Below are positions 12,100-24,142 of a stretch of 64,000 nt of DNA, one piece after another. The notes beneath the pieces are model-generated. The model saw only the letters and a list, made by a program, of their open reading frames with translations. It made no database searches and was not told the DNA's origin. The position numbers were made by a program, and so were the translations under genes. Within the stretch, counting starts at the first letter, position 1, and each line of letters opens with the position of its first letter. The DNA is from Symsagittifera roscoffensis (taxonomy: Eukaryota > Xenacoelomorpha > Acoela > Convolutidae), in assembly GCF_963678635.1 (NCBI RefSeq), contig NC_087067.1, positions 27,969,547 through 28,033,546 of the forward strand, in the 5' to 3' direction.

Positions 12100-13130
12100 C
12101 CATTCACAGTGAATAATTTTTAACAATGTGAATTCGATAGTTTGTATAATTTTTTTTTTTGAAAAAGTGTTTAGTTTGTGGTCAGTGAAAACGATTGTTG
12201 GATATTTTTATCCAAAAACTAAAATTGTATTTTGATTTTGTACACAAATGTGTACAAACAAATTGTATCAAACTGCTGTACTTTTTCTCATAATTTAAAA
12301 GGGGCGCAATTCAGCTTGATTTAAAATTCTGGAGTGTACTTTAAGTTGATTAGCATTACTCGATCCTGCACGTGATTGTAGTAAGACTGCTTCTTTTTTA
12401 AGTTTATTTACCTAAAAGTTGACTTAAAAAGGATGGTTTATTGTTAATTTGAGCTTGGATTAGCGTTGAAGTTTGATTAGTCATTTTATCTCTTTTTCGA
12501 TATTTGTAGCCCATTTAAGATTTCTTTGTCATCTTAGTGTAATAATATGGTGTCCTAAGTAAACTTTTATCTCGTATCTATTTTTATTCATAGTTTCTGA
12601 AGTTCCCAAAAGTTTTGGTAATAGTTTTGTTGGTGGTTGTTTTTTCTGTTTTGCATTTGTTCTTTGATTGAGCGACAAAATGTTAGTTTTCAGAGGAAAA
12701 AGTGATAACTCTGGGGCTGCTTACACTTTTTGTTTCAAGTACAAATTGATTTTTTCCAAGCACTCTGAACATTTTTCTTCTGTTTCGGCTGGCATAAAAA
12801 CATCGTTGGGATATGTAATAACAGTGTTTTTTAATTTTGTTTATAAGTTTCAAACACTTTACTCACAAATGCTAAAAAGGTTTTTGGTCATATTTAGCAT
12901 TTTAGCATTTGTGGTCATATTCCATTGAATAAGCTAATCAATTGGAACTGTTGACTTTCTTTGACAAAATCTGTTTAATGGCGAGGCATCTACATTATAA
13001 TTTTCGAAAGTTGATGAAAGTTTCTGAAAGTTTCTCATTTTGCGAGAATAATAACTGGCTTGATCAATGTTTTTTGAAATTTTCTATATTTTTAGTTTCG
13101 ATATATAAATGCCACATAGTCTAGTTTCTA
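12100..13130 (+). repeat. Internal duplication, copy 1
   Basis: This is colinear with 14870-15720 at a spacing of about 2.75 kb. Shared anchors in order are a GTGTACA motif near 12245, the phrase GATTAGCATTACTCGATCC, the ATGTTAGTTTTCAGAGGAAAAA block and TGGAACTGTTGACTTTCTTT. A fainter related block at 11430-11600 suggests a third member. There is no intact frame. Confidence 0.6.
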
Positions 13131-14869
13131 TGGTAGATGTAAAGGGTGCTTTTTACATTGATCTTCAAATCTGCCAGAACGTTTCATATATGTGGCGTAA
13201 TTTTGCTAGGGGTTTGAGTTTGATTTTTAAAATTTTTACGGATTCGATTTTTTTTGGTTGATTGTTAGATCGTTGTCTGTTGATTGACATATAATTGATA
13301 AAATCATTTAACTATTGGTTCTGAATGCCTTTTTTGTCACGTTGCTGGATCGTTAGGTTACATTCACAAAATCCAAGGAGACCCGTTGTTAGAAATACTG
13401 TCTGTGGAGACTTATTTAAACTTGCTTGTGGAGACTAATTTTTTCCATATTGTCATTGTTCGTTTGGTTTGAAACTTTTATTATTAAGGTTATATCACCA
13501 ATAATTTTTGGTGTTGCGAAAAAATTCAAAAAGGAATAAAGGGAGTCTGATTTGATTTGAGTAAAGTACGCTAAAAAAGAAAAATGATGTAAAATTCCTA
13601 AATTTTGTTTTTTATTTTGACTTACGATGTGATTAAACTGTGAAACAAAATGGTGGTTTCTTAACTAGTCTTTAAGGAAAAGCCATTTTTTTTGGTTTAT
13701 AAGTGTTTTCCTATCTTTTCTTGTTTCTTACGACATTTATAGTTGCTATAAAAATGTTAGTGAAAGATCATAATCTGAAGTTTCACATTGTACCTTTTGA
13801 ACTTTTGCAAAGTTTTTCAAATTTTCTTATTCCGACTGCATCGCATTTGTTTTTTTTTGTCTGGTCTTAGCTTTGCTTAATTATTTAGCTTTTTTAAAAA
13901 AATTTCTGCTTTTTTGAAGAGTTTTGATTTCTTTCGTTTGTGTTAGATAAAAATGATTAATTGCAGTAAATTCTATTTTTTTGATAAACTAAAACAGCTA
14001 CAGTTCCTACTTTGACAAAACTGAGATTTATTTCTACTATTCGGTCTAGACCAAAAATTTGGGTTGTTTTCTGTTAAAACACGGGACTGTTCTGTCTCGT
14101 TGGCTTAATGAGTATGGTCCGTTTCTTTTGTCATATGGTTGTCGATCACTGTTCGAATTCGTTTTCTTATTATTTATTGTTGTCATTTCTGCGGTTACTT
14201 CAAAAACTGTTCATGGTTTCTTGATAACAATAGCTTATAGCTGTTAGTGGTTTACCTGAACTTTTACTGGTAATTTGAAAATTGATGAATATTGAATAAT
14301 AAATCTCAGAGGTTCTTTTTGTTTCGATGGGGTATTCTGTTTATCTTGTTGTTCTCTGCAGTCAATTGAACTTTTTCGTATCTACGGCATCATTGTATCA
14401 ACAACTCGAAAAAAACATGTCTAGCTTTAGGTTTACTCTTATAGATGTTGGATTGTTTGTGATTCATTCATTTAGTTCAATTGTGAATCATGATGTTTGT
14501 GTCAAATTATGTCATATTGTGTATTTTTATCTTTTCTGTTTCTTCAAAATGTTATTCCTGCTTTGTTTCTACTTTCGCCACTGGTTTTCAAAACCTTAGA
14601 TCTTACTTTGCTATTGAAAAAGGATGTGATACCCGTTTTTTCCTTGCCATTATTTCAATTGTGGCGTGATTGTAATCAATAAAGTTTGTGACTATTATGA
14701 GCTTAGACATGCGTTTTTGGTGAGTAAGCTTTTTGTTCTAAAGCTTTTATTCTTAGTGCCAGTTGCTGAACAATTTCAGTTTGAAATTGCATAATTGCTT
14801 CCTGGTAAATCTGGTGGAGTATTTCTTCTTAGAACGTCAGGTAACGCAAAATCTTTAATTGTTGTCTCA

Positions 14870-15720
14870 TGTTTGCGATTTTCATGAAAACTAAATGATA
14901 TCAACAACGTGAACTCGATACACTGTATCAAATATTTGGTGAAAATTTTTTTTACATGGGGGTCAGTGAAGAAGATTTTTGGATGTTTTATCCTAAAGTT
15001 CAAGGTATATTTTGTTTGTGTACACAATTAAGTACAAACAAATCGTATACAATTTATGTACATTTTCTGATAAATTAAGAGAGTCCCAATTCAACCTGAT
15101 TGAAAAGGCTGAAATCTGTTAAAACATGATTGGCATTACTTGATCCAGCATGTGGTTGTAGTGTTGCTACTTCTATTTGAGTTTTGGATAAGTGAAGAAT
15201 GGCAAAAATTTTTATTTGGGTCTACAATTGTATTGAATGTTGTTGAACCATTAATCATTTCATTTTGTTTTTGACGTTCTGCTACCCAGTTAAAGTTGTG
15301 TTTGTTGTTCTATCTAATTTTGTATCCTTTATACGTATTTACTTGAATGAAAGTCCCGAATTTTTTTGGAAGTAATTTTGTAGGTGGTTTTAATTTCTGT
15401 TTTGCATCTAGTCTTAGATTTAATTGGGGGCAAAACTCTGTAACCAAAATGTAAGTTTTGTGGAGAAAAAACTATAATTCTGTGACTGCTTTCTTTTTCT
15501 TGTCTAAGTAATTATTTACTTTTCCAAATACTGTGAAAAACTTTTTTTTGTTTCAGCATGAATAAAAACAATGTCGAGATATATAATTACATTTTTTTTT
15601 ATTTTTCAAGGTTCAAAAATTTTACTCACAAACGCTGAAAGTGCTCCTGGTCTTATGGATAATTCATTGAATTAGCTAGTCAATTGGAACTGTTGACTGC
15701 CTTTGACAAAATCTATTAAG
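14870..15720 (+). repeat. Internal duplication, copy 2
   Basis: Anchors match 12100-13130 in the same order: GTGTACACAATTAAGTAC, GATTGGCATTACTTGATCC and TGGAACTGTTGACTGCCTTT. The upstream block 14060-14300 likewise matches about 11860-11990. This supports a decayed multi-kb duplication. Confidence 0.6.
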
Positions 15721-17007
15721 TTGGGGGTTTTTGCCTACTCGCAATCAATTGTTTGCATTTTTCATATAAGCATATTTCTTAAAATTAATTAAACTTTTAG
15801 TTTAGAGATATGATGCCCGGTGGTCTGGTTTCATGGTAGATTTGCAAGGTAATTTTTTAAAGTTGAATTTGAAGATGCGCATATGTCTGTATATTTGAGA
15901 AAAATTTCTTCTATATGTTTGAGTTCTTGCTGTTTTCTTTTTGGTTTAAGAATTGCGGCTTTTTAAATTGTTTCTGCGTTTTGTTCTGTTTTGTTTTTAA
16001 TACTTTTGTTGATTGATAGAACGTTTGATTGTCTGTTTATTGACTTATATTTGATAAAACTTTATAATTTTGATTCTGAATGCCCTCACAGTATCCCAGG
16101 AGTTCGCTTTGTAGAGTTACTGAATTCAAATTGAAAAGTTAAAAAAATTAATTCAACAAATTTTGAAATATGGTTTTTTCACGAATCTTTGGGTTTCTCC
16201 CATATTTTCATCTTTTTAAATCTAATTGTGATTTTGCTTGGTCTAGTTTCTTACTAATTTTCGGAACTCTAGGCCTGGTTTGTTTTACGGGACGGGACAC
16301 ACGTTTCATTATTGCTATTTTTTCATTTGATGGGTTGGTGTGATTAAACTTTCTGCCTTTTGTGCTTTTATACTTAAGTTTTTTTACGAGTTTACCACAA
16401 AATTTCTATTCCTAATGCTATCTGCTTGAAAAAAATTTTGTGAAATTTTTTTTTTTCATTACACAAGAAACTTTTTCGTTGTTTGATTGTTGTTTTTTTT
16501 TGAAAAAAATTTAGAAATAATTTGTATGTAAGTTTCAAAATTTCTTTTTCTTCATGTGTAAACTGAAAATAATTTGTGTGATGCACCATATAGAGTGTTT
16601 TGCTTAGATTTTGTTCTTTTCTAGGTTCTGGTCAATTATTTAGAAATAAATCTGCTCTTACTGCATTTAGATAGTATTCTACTGAGTGTTCAGGGTTCGT
16701 TTCTTCAAAAGCTGTTAATCGTTTATAGGTTGCTATTGAGGTTCTTCCCATTAAGAATAATTAATTCATATTTGATGGGGAACTAAAATTGGAGGTGTAT
16801 GTTCTTGTCTATTTTTCGATTTTTCAGTAGTGTGGTATTCCTAGTTCAACTCTCAAGAACTTTGATTAATTTTAACCATTTTGACACTTGTAAATTGGAC
16901 TTTGTTCGTTTGTTTGGAAAGTTTTTGATTTGAACAACTCAACGTTGTTGATTTTGTGGTATCCCGAATTTAGCAAAAGAGCTACACTTCATGTGTAGAA
17001 CTCATTA

Positions 17008-17199
17008 CGAGGCCAAACTGTGCACTGCATAGGCGCACAATTTTGTGTCTGTATGTTCCTGGATTCCAGAGACAAGTCTTTAAACATGTTAAAATTTTGT
17101 CGGAACGATCAAAAGAAAGTAAAGAACAAAAAAAGAACAAAGGGAGTGTCCTTGTTGCGGAACCCGCTTACAATGCCCAAAATGCACAGTTTGGCCTCG
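17008..17199. mobile_element. MITE with 17-bp TIRs and TA target duplication
   Basis: Perfect terminal inverted repeats CGAGGCCAAACTGTGCA (17008-17024) and its complement (17183-17199) are flanked on both sides by TA. That is the signature of a Tc1/mariner-type non-autonomous element, 192 bp long. Internal sequence (ACTTGTCTCTGG on the minus strand) recurs at 42170-42190 and 46300-46315 in diverged relatives. Confidence 0.8.
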
Positions 17200-18239
17200 T
17201 AGTGCTCGTGTAGTTCTCTTTAAATGTTATCTTAATAATTTTGCCTTGAACAGTGGTTTGTGTTTAAAAAGTAAGTTTTCATATCTGAGTCAAAGTTTTG
17301 TTGAGGTTTATTGCTGCTGATTTCGATGATATTGAGGGTTTTGCTTTTGATAGTCTTGATTTTCGTAGCAAAATTGATTAGATTTTTTTTACTTTTATGA
17401 TTTCTATTTGTTATCCGTATTCCACTCTTTTTGTATGTATTCTTCTTTTATTTTTTTTCTCGTGATAGTGTTGTATTTCTCAATTGTCCCTGGTTCATTT
17501 TGGTCGTCGTGGCGGTTTTAAAACTCAAAATGCAAATTTTTTCTTCCGGTATCAAAAACGCGGAGTTGGGCAAAAATCGTGACTGTACAACTAGTTGAGT
17601 GTTTCTAATCAAAATTTTTGTTGCCTTTGGTTTTAAACTTGATGATTTGTTAACAGTGGTAAATTGTGATTTGTTAACAGTGGAAAATCTTGTTGTAGAT
17701 TTTGGATTAAGGTTATGGTATTTTGTGATACTTCGTCAATTGTGTTTTCTTAGGTTAGAAGTCTTGTTGGTGTGATGTCGCTTCTATGTGTAACAACCGC
17801 TGATGTAAGACGTTTTTGACGGTTTGATTGAACTGTTTCTTTTGTTAGCAGGGACTTATAAGCATTTTAGAAATTTTGTTAGTGATGTCGCAGTGTGTTT
17901 GAAAAACTGTTGTAGTTTAAAGGTGCTGTATTGTCACTATATGGAAAAAAATGACCAATTTTTACCGCTGTGCTTTAGATTGCTGATGATAAAAAATTAA
18001 TTACAATCATTAAGTTCCATTGTTCATTTCATACGTAATTGGTTTAATCTCTACTTTTTTAGTCTGAATTTTGATACCGGGTTGAGGGTATTGTAATGTT
18101 ATGTATATATTTTTGTGAGGAACGAAAACAAGTTGAAATTCTTCTTCAATTTCATCTGTTTGAATAGTATCATTTTGTATATGTTTTTGGGGCTAGGAAA
18201 TTTAATTTTTGTTATGTTGTTACATTCTCCCCGAAATTA

Positions 18240-18640
18240 CATAGCGCCTAAGGAGTGAAAAAATTCCTGATGGCGACCGACTGACCTCAATTACTTCAAT
18301 TCTGTTCGATTTTTTTACCGTCTCGACCTACCGAATAATGTCGTTGTTTCTTAGTTTCCTCTGTTCGGGAGGGTTCGGATCTAAGCCGAATATTCCACTT
18401 AAACTTCCGGATTTGCTCGATTTTGCGACTAAGCTGCTTATCGAGTCCGCGTGTCATGTCTGGAGGGTTCTCGTTTCAGATATAACAAGGTCTTATTCCT
18501 CTCTTTTTTGTCACACGGCCATTTTTCGTGTTTTATTCGGCAGTTATGTGTGTGACACCAATCAAAAAGGCCGCTTTTCGTGTTTCTTAGAAATATTCCG
18601 GCTCCAATCGAAAATTTAAAACTTCAACTTCCGGAATAAC
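18240..18640. other. CpG-richer island in the T-rich region, unidentified
   Basis: This stretch is richer in C, G and CpG than its surroundings (for example GCTTATCGAGTCCGCG). The minus strand holds a roughly 55-codon open segment, charged and lysine/arginine-rich, beginning at a Met near 18456. It has no recognisable motif and stops bound it on both sides. It may be the relic of a retroelement gag-like region, but I cannot identify it. Confidence 0.25.
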
Positions 18641-20184
18641 TTGACCTTATTTTTTGCTTCAAATTCGTGAATAAGGCGCTAAGTGACGCATTCTCACTGC
18701 AACGTAAGGTTTCGTTGTGCCATTCGGGGAATGGCACATTTGTAAATCATATGTGTCTACTAAAAAATGGTGTAATTGTAGAAAATAGAAAAGTCTTTCT
18801 TTTTTAATTTCTGGAAAAATATTTCAGCAAGGATTTTTGTTAATTTAAAAACTATTTTTCAAGATTTGGTATGAATTGTAATTATCCTCAAAATCGGCCG
18901 TTTTTTAGTCGAAGGTCATCTATACTGGCTGTGGATTCGATTTTAATCATCTTGAATTTTTCACTTGGCAAGATAGTTTGTTTATTGAATCAAGTGTTCT
19001 CTTAATTATATGCATTTTTTGTGATTTTACGGTCGTTTTAACTATTTCTATGTCTTCCATCTACCCAAAATTATTTCCGAATGTCATTGTTTTAATGTTT
19101 ATCTTGATTTTGGATCACTGTTCTGCTTCGCCTGATCTTATGCAAATTTTTTTTAGTTCGAGTGGTGTGAGTACTACGTCGAGTAATCCTTCTCTGAAAT
19201 AGCAATTGTGTGTGGAAATGATTCGTTTATTCCCAATTAATTTTTGACACTAAATTTAGATTAAAAATTACGGGATTTCTTATTTTAGTAGTTTCTATTA
19301 GATAAACTGATTATTTTGTGGGATATTTAGTTTTTTCTAGGGGTCATTGGGAAGAATCGATTCGGATTGGACCAAAGAATCGTTTCTCACAGACTCTTAG
19401 AAATTTTTCTTCGGGTTTAGTTAGGTTTGATCTAATTGATTTTCCTTAATATCACTTCATGGTAGGTGATTTGTGATTGCAGGGTTGAAAAGTGAACTTA
19501 TTTACACAGGTCACGTTTGTTTCGAACTCATGCAAATTGCCAGACACCCTTATAAACTTTTTAGTTCTAAGTATTTTTTCTTGGGTGAAACAAGATATGA
19601 GGTCAAGTTAATAGTCTCGGAATACTATTTATCTTTATGAAAACTGTTAGTTTTGAGAACTAAACAATAATCTTGTGGATTCGAATTAGTTAGTCCAAGG
19701 TATTTTCTTTAAAGTTTCAGCAAGGATTTATTAAGCCTTAGATTTTTTTGAACAAAGGAGAAGCCTTGATGATCAGTTAAAAATGGATTAGTGTAACTTT
19801 TTGAAGGTTAAAAACTTTTTTTTACTAATAGGTTGATTGAAAAGAACAAAACACTAGATATCTGATAATAAAACATGACAGATGCACCAACACAATTTTT
19901 CGAAGCAAAATTTTTGCGCCAAACGTTACGCTTTAATGTGATTTTCAGCAACTTTTTTTGTCAATGAATCAAATAGTTTGCACTTATTCGTACAATCACT
20001 TGAATGAACAAAAAGTTAACTTGCTTTTTTAAAAGTTTGATTGCTTTTTACCGGACCGTATTCATAGATTTCATATTAAAATTCATGTTCAACTACTTAC
20101 TAAAACTAGAAAATTAATTTTGGTATTAAATGTTCCAAGCTTAGCAAATCGAATTCTGTTTGATAAACAGTCTTATCAAAAAAA

Positions 20185-20275
20185 TGTGATTAAAACTGGA
20201 GATTTGTGATTAAAATGTGATTAAAACTGGAGATTTGTGATTAAAATGTGATTAAAAATGTGATTAAAAACTGGA
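20185..20275 (+). repeat. Short minisatellite (GTGATTAAAACTGGAGATTT)
   Basis: Three or more units of GTGATTAAAACTGGAGATTT alternate with GTGATTAAAAT in a roughly 30-bp period. Confidence 0.85.
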
Positions 20276-20749
20276 GGAAAACATTGTTTGTCTTATTATG
20301 TTTTTGGCGTCTGTCAGCAATCAGGCCTATGTAAAAGTAACACTCAAGCAACTATATTTGGAAGTATATTGTATATTTTGATTCGTCGTTTTTGTACCAA
20401 AGTTAGTCAAAACCAATATACCATATTATTCAATATGGAGTTCCAATTTGGTTGCTTGTCTGTTATGTTTAACTAGGCCTGATTATTAAGTATCTGACCG
20501 ACGCCAAAACAACAAATTAAGCAACACTTTCCTTCAGTTGTAAATTAATCATTGAATATATGAGTCAGAATCAGAAGATCATGACTGTTCAGTTCAAATG
20601 CTTATCAAAAAGAATTTGATGTTTTTTTTGGCATGCAGGCATGCTAACAGACAAGCAAGTAAGCAGATAAACGTGACATTGAAGAAAACTGATTGCGGTT
20701 CAAATGGTAGCCGCTGATGAATTTGAAATGTGCCATAACACTAGTTTTC

Positions 20750-21908
20750 CCGGGTTGACAAAAAATGTTGTCATACAATTCCATACTATGGAAAAAATGC
20801 TTATCTTACGATTCCATACAAATCCATAGAATAAAAAAACCGTATGAAAATCCCATGATGAGCATTTTTCCATACAATGGAATTGCATGATAGGCAGTTT
20901 TTCCATACAATGGAATTATATGATAATGATTTTTTCCATTCAATGGAATGGTATGATAAAAAATAATTACGGATGAATTTTGCATAAAACTCAATTTCTG
21001 ATTGAGCAAAACAAAGAAATAAAATGAGGCAAAACTAAATCTTAGCCCAGCCCAACGCGCTAGTCTCTCAACAGAAGATAAAAATTACAGAAACTTTAGA
21101 AGTTTGAAACTCTGTTACTGTGTTTCCTGTAAAATTTTCTCCACAAATACGAGACAGCAGAGAGTTACTCTTGATGGGATCCAACACCAGGGGAGGGGTT
21201 GCCTCATACTAAAAATTACTGACAAGAAACTGAAGACGCCATTCCGAAGTCCAAATCTGCAGATCCAAAGCACACTCCATGTCAGCTCCGAGAAAACATT
21301 ACATACTTATCATCTGAAAACAACCTAAAAATGTGTGAAAAAGCTATGTTGAGCTCCTCTTGAGCAGTTGCGTTGATTCCTAAATGCTTTTTTGAAAAAT
21401 TTTTTGAACAAAAAATTTGATTATGGAATGGAAATCGTATGATAATCATTTTTTTGTCCAAAAACATAATCAAGATTTTTAATGATCAAAGTTATTTCAA
21501 TTATTTAAAAAATCCCATTAAGGCTCATTTGAACTTCCTAAATGATTTTTTGAAAAGTTTTTGAACAAAAATTTGTTTATCGAAAAATGATTATCATACG
21601 ATTTTCATAGAATGGAAATCTTATGATAAACATTTTTTGTCGAAAAAAAATTAAAAAATAGGCTATTTTGATCTAACTTAATCAGAAAACAAATCAAGCA
21701 TATTTACACTTGCAAAAAAACTCTTTTTAAAGGTTTTCCTTAAACAAAAATTCCATGAAAAAAAAATTTTGTCATCCAATTTCCATAAATGGAAATCCTA
21801 TGATAACCAATTTTTCCATAGAACCCATGCATGGAATTGTATGATAACCATTTTTTTTGTATGGAATTGTATGATAATCATTTTTTTGTATGGAGCTCAA
21901 CCCGGGTT
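20750..21908. mobile_element. Candidate CCCGGGTTG-bounded element
   Basis: It is bounded by CCCGGGTTGA at the left and CAACCCGGG at the right in inverted orientation. The subterminal zones (20765-20960, 21420-21620, 21770-21900) are full of a repeated phrase built from CCATACAATGGAATT and ATGATAATCATTTTTT. The middle shows no known domain. A second CCCGGGTTGA with similar CATACAATTTCATA phrases sits at 36784. The target duplication is ambiguous because the end motif CAACCCGGGTTG is itself a palindrome. Confidence 0.5.
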
Positions 21909-21909
21909 G

Positions 21910-22890
21910 ATTGTTTTTCAGCAAGGTTTTTGTGACAATCAACTGGACTAAGTCAAACCGTTGTGAGCTATGGTAATTTATATTCAATTAGATGCTCGGA
22001 AAAGCAACCGTGGGAAAAGTCGAGCGATTCGCCTGAGTTGATGTTGAATCAAGGCAAATAATTTCTTCCGTGATCAATCGAAGCTAATATTCTGACAAAG
22101 TTTGATTTAGATATGTTTTCCACCTAAGAAAAAACGAGCCGAGGAAGAAAACTTAGATTTCACCAATAGATTTTTCTTTGCATAGCGAAAAACGCGCTGA
22201 GGCGGAGTACCAAGAAAAACATACTGATTGTTGAATGGGTATTGCGTAATACTGTGTGGCGTTTCTCATTTAGATAGAAGCAAAGCTGCCGATGCAGCAG
22301 TAATATCTGAAGTTTAATGCCCTTTTAACTGATTTTGACAACAAAAGCACAAAAACAGTGTCACTAAAATATTATAATTCAATTTTCTTCGACATTATCG
22401 GTCATCTACGGTATCTTGTTAAATATTTGCCCCTCTTTAGCAAAAATGGGCTAATTCATAACAAAGTAAAAAAACTTGTATATTTTCAATGGTTCAACTC
22501 TGTCTTAAAAAGTAACAAGTTCTTTCGTAAATTCGTAACAAGGTTCCACAGGGGGAGGGGGGGGGGCAATTAGTTAGCAAGATCCCATCCAAAAAATTTT
22601 AGATGAAGAGGTGTAATTATAAAAAAAATTTCGGATACACCTAATCCATTAATCTTAACTGGGAGAACCATCGTTTGATGACCAATATAAGGTCTCGAAT
22701 GACTTGGCTTGACTGATTAGACAGACGCATGATCAAAACAAATCTGATGCTAATGGGTCTGAAAATTGAGACTAATGATTTTCTTAGCTACAAAAGTATG
22801 CATAGTCAGTTATCTGACTAAGCTATTGTTCTCTAAAACTGCTATTCATTCGCAGGTGTAAGATAGATCAAGTCCTCTAGTCACAAATAG
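21910..22890. other. No gene seen
   Basis: Only short chance frames are present. A G-run (22550-22567) is the only notable composition feature. Confidence 0.5.
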
Positions 22891-22891
22891 A

Positions 22892-23900
22892 AACAAGGAT
22901 AGCCGGTTACTGTGCAAGTAGCACAGAATGTTCCGGCCGTAGACCTAAAAAAAAAACAATTTTCTTTTGCAAATGAGGGTCGTTTTTTTCTGCGTGGTGT
23001 GATAAAAGGATCTTAACCAGGGGCGGATCTAGGATTTTCTCTTTTCTCGTGGGAGGGGGGGGGGGGGCGGATTTTCAAAAAATTTTCAAAAATTTTGACC
23101 TTTTTTTAGGTCGATCAAATTGATTTTTCGAGTTCTCCCAAAGCACTGTTTTGCCCCTATTTTGGCTAAATTTTGGGCACTTTTTGAAAAAATTTTGACA
23201 AAAAATAGCGTTTTTTTGGCGCGCGCTCCCCCTCAAAGTTAGTATATATTGGCGCCGAAGGCGCCTTTAGAAAAACTTTAGGGTCGGTCGGCCAAAAAGG
23301 GATTTCTGAAAAAGTATCAAAGGGGGGACCCTTTGGGTCGGCAGGGGGTCGAATCCCTGAGGGAAGGGGCGTCCGCCCCCCCCCCGCCCCCCCTAAATCC
23401 GCCCCTGATCTTAACGCAAATCTACAGCTTATGCATATTCGACATTCACAGTAAAACACGCAAATTACACGAGGAAAAAAAACAACAAAAAACTTTGAAA
23501 AATCTCAAATTTTTTTTCGTTTTTTTTTTGCTGTACGTTGATTTTTCGAAGCTTTCGATTCCAAAATAATGTACCAAGTATTGTGTCTCCAAATATTCTG
23601 TATGCCTCTAGAATGCTAAACTAAACTAGCATAAGAAAAGGAATTGGACCTGTATATAAAAATTGTTCTGTAAAATTCGAACTATGAGTAGCATAAGAAT
23701 CACTCAGATGGAGCGTACACATTCAAGGTCATACGGTACCAGACAATTTTCTCAACTAAATTAAATGAGAAACCGCAACACTTCCCTCACTCGGGCAGAG
23801 TAAACTAAAAATAAACTAATTAAAAACAAATAAATTTCACATATCCTTTCCTCAGCCTACTCGGGAAAATAAAACTAAAAACTTAAATTAATTAACTGTA
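22892..23900 (-). mobile_element. Helentron-like family 2 copy, interrupted by a MITE
   Basis: The 3' end lies at 22892 on the plus strand: AACAAGGATAGCCGG, then the hairpin CTGTGCAAGTAGCACAG, then AATGTTCCGGCC. The body is colinear with the copy at 43976-44632: TGTGATAAAAGGATCTTAAC here corresponds to AGTGATAAAAAGAGCTGAAC there, and GATTCCAAAA near 23560 corresponds to 44275. The hAT-type MITE at 23018-23407 is inserted in it. The 5' boundary is approximate. Confidence 0.6.
23018..23407 (+). mobile_element. hAT-type MITE with 8-bp target duplication
   Basis: The 390-bp element begins CAGGGGCGGATCTAGG and ends with the inverted CTAAATCCGCCCCTG. Both sides carry the perfect 8-bp direct repeat ATCTTAAC (23010-23017 and 23408-23415), the target-site length of hAT elements. 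The orthologous position in the related host repeat at 44114-44121 reads AGCTGAAC and is empty. The interior contains GGCGCGCGCTCCCC and a G/C homopolymer stretch and codes for no transposase. Confidence 0.9.
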
Positions 23901-24140
23901 AGACGTAATGAGCACCGATGGGGTTTAGAGAATATTTTTTAGAATAGATGATCATATAAATTAGATTAAATACGGTAAATGTGTCTGAACAAGATAAAAA
24001 AATAGAAATCAAATGTACAAAAACTACGTGAATTCACAAATAAAAGTGCAAATAAAATTTTTCGTTCGATTGATCAGAACTAAATAATCGTCATGCACCG
24101 AAATGAAAACTTTTTTAAATTTAACATCTAGATTAAGGTA
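23600..24140. other. No gene seen
   Basis: This is AT-rich and may hold the degraded 5' part of the family-2 Helentron-like copy. No supported coding sequence is present. Confidence 0.4.
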
Positions 24141-24142
24141 AA

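Larger units (their letters stand above)
10240..19900. other. T-rich repeat-derived region, no convincing gene
   Basis: The plus strand is strongly T-rich, the composition expected if A-rich retroelement coding strands lie on the minus strand. Short minus-strand fragments look protein-like, for example MIDDIILTG near 11.06 kb (resembling a reverse-transcriptase Y-x-D-D box) and residues around 18.93-19.20 kb, but all are broken by stops. I found no complete domain. Large internal duplications and a MITE are listed separately. Confidence 0.4.
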
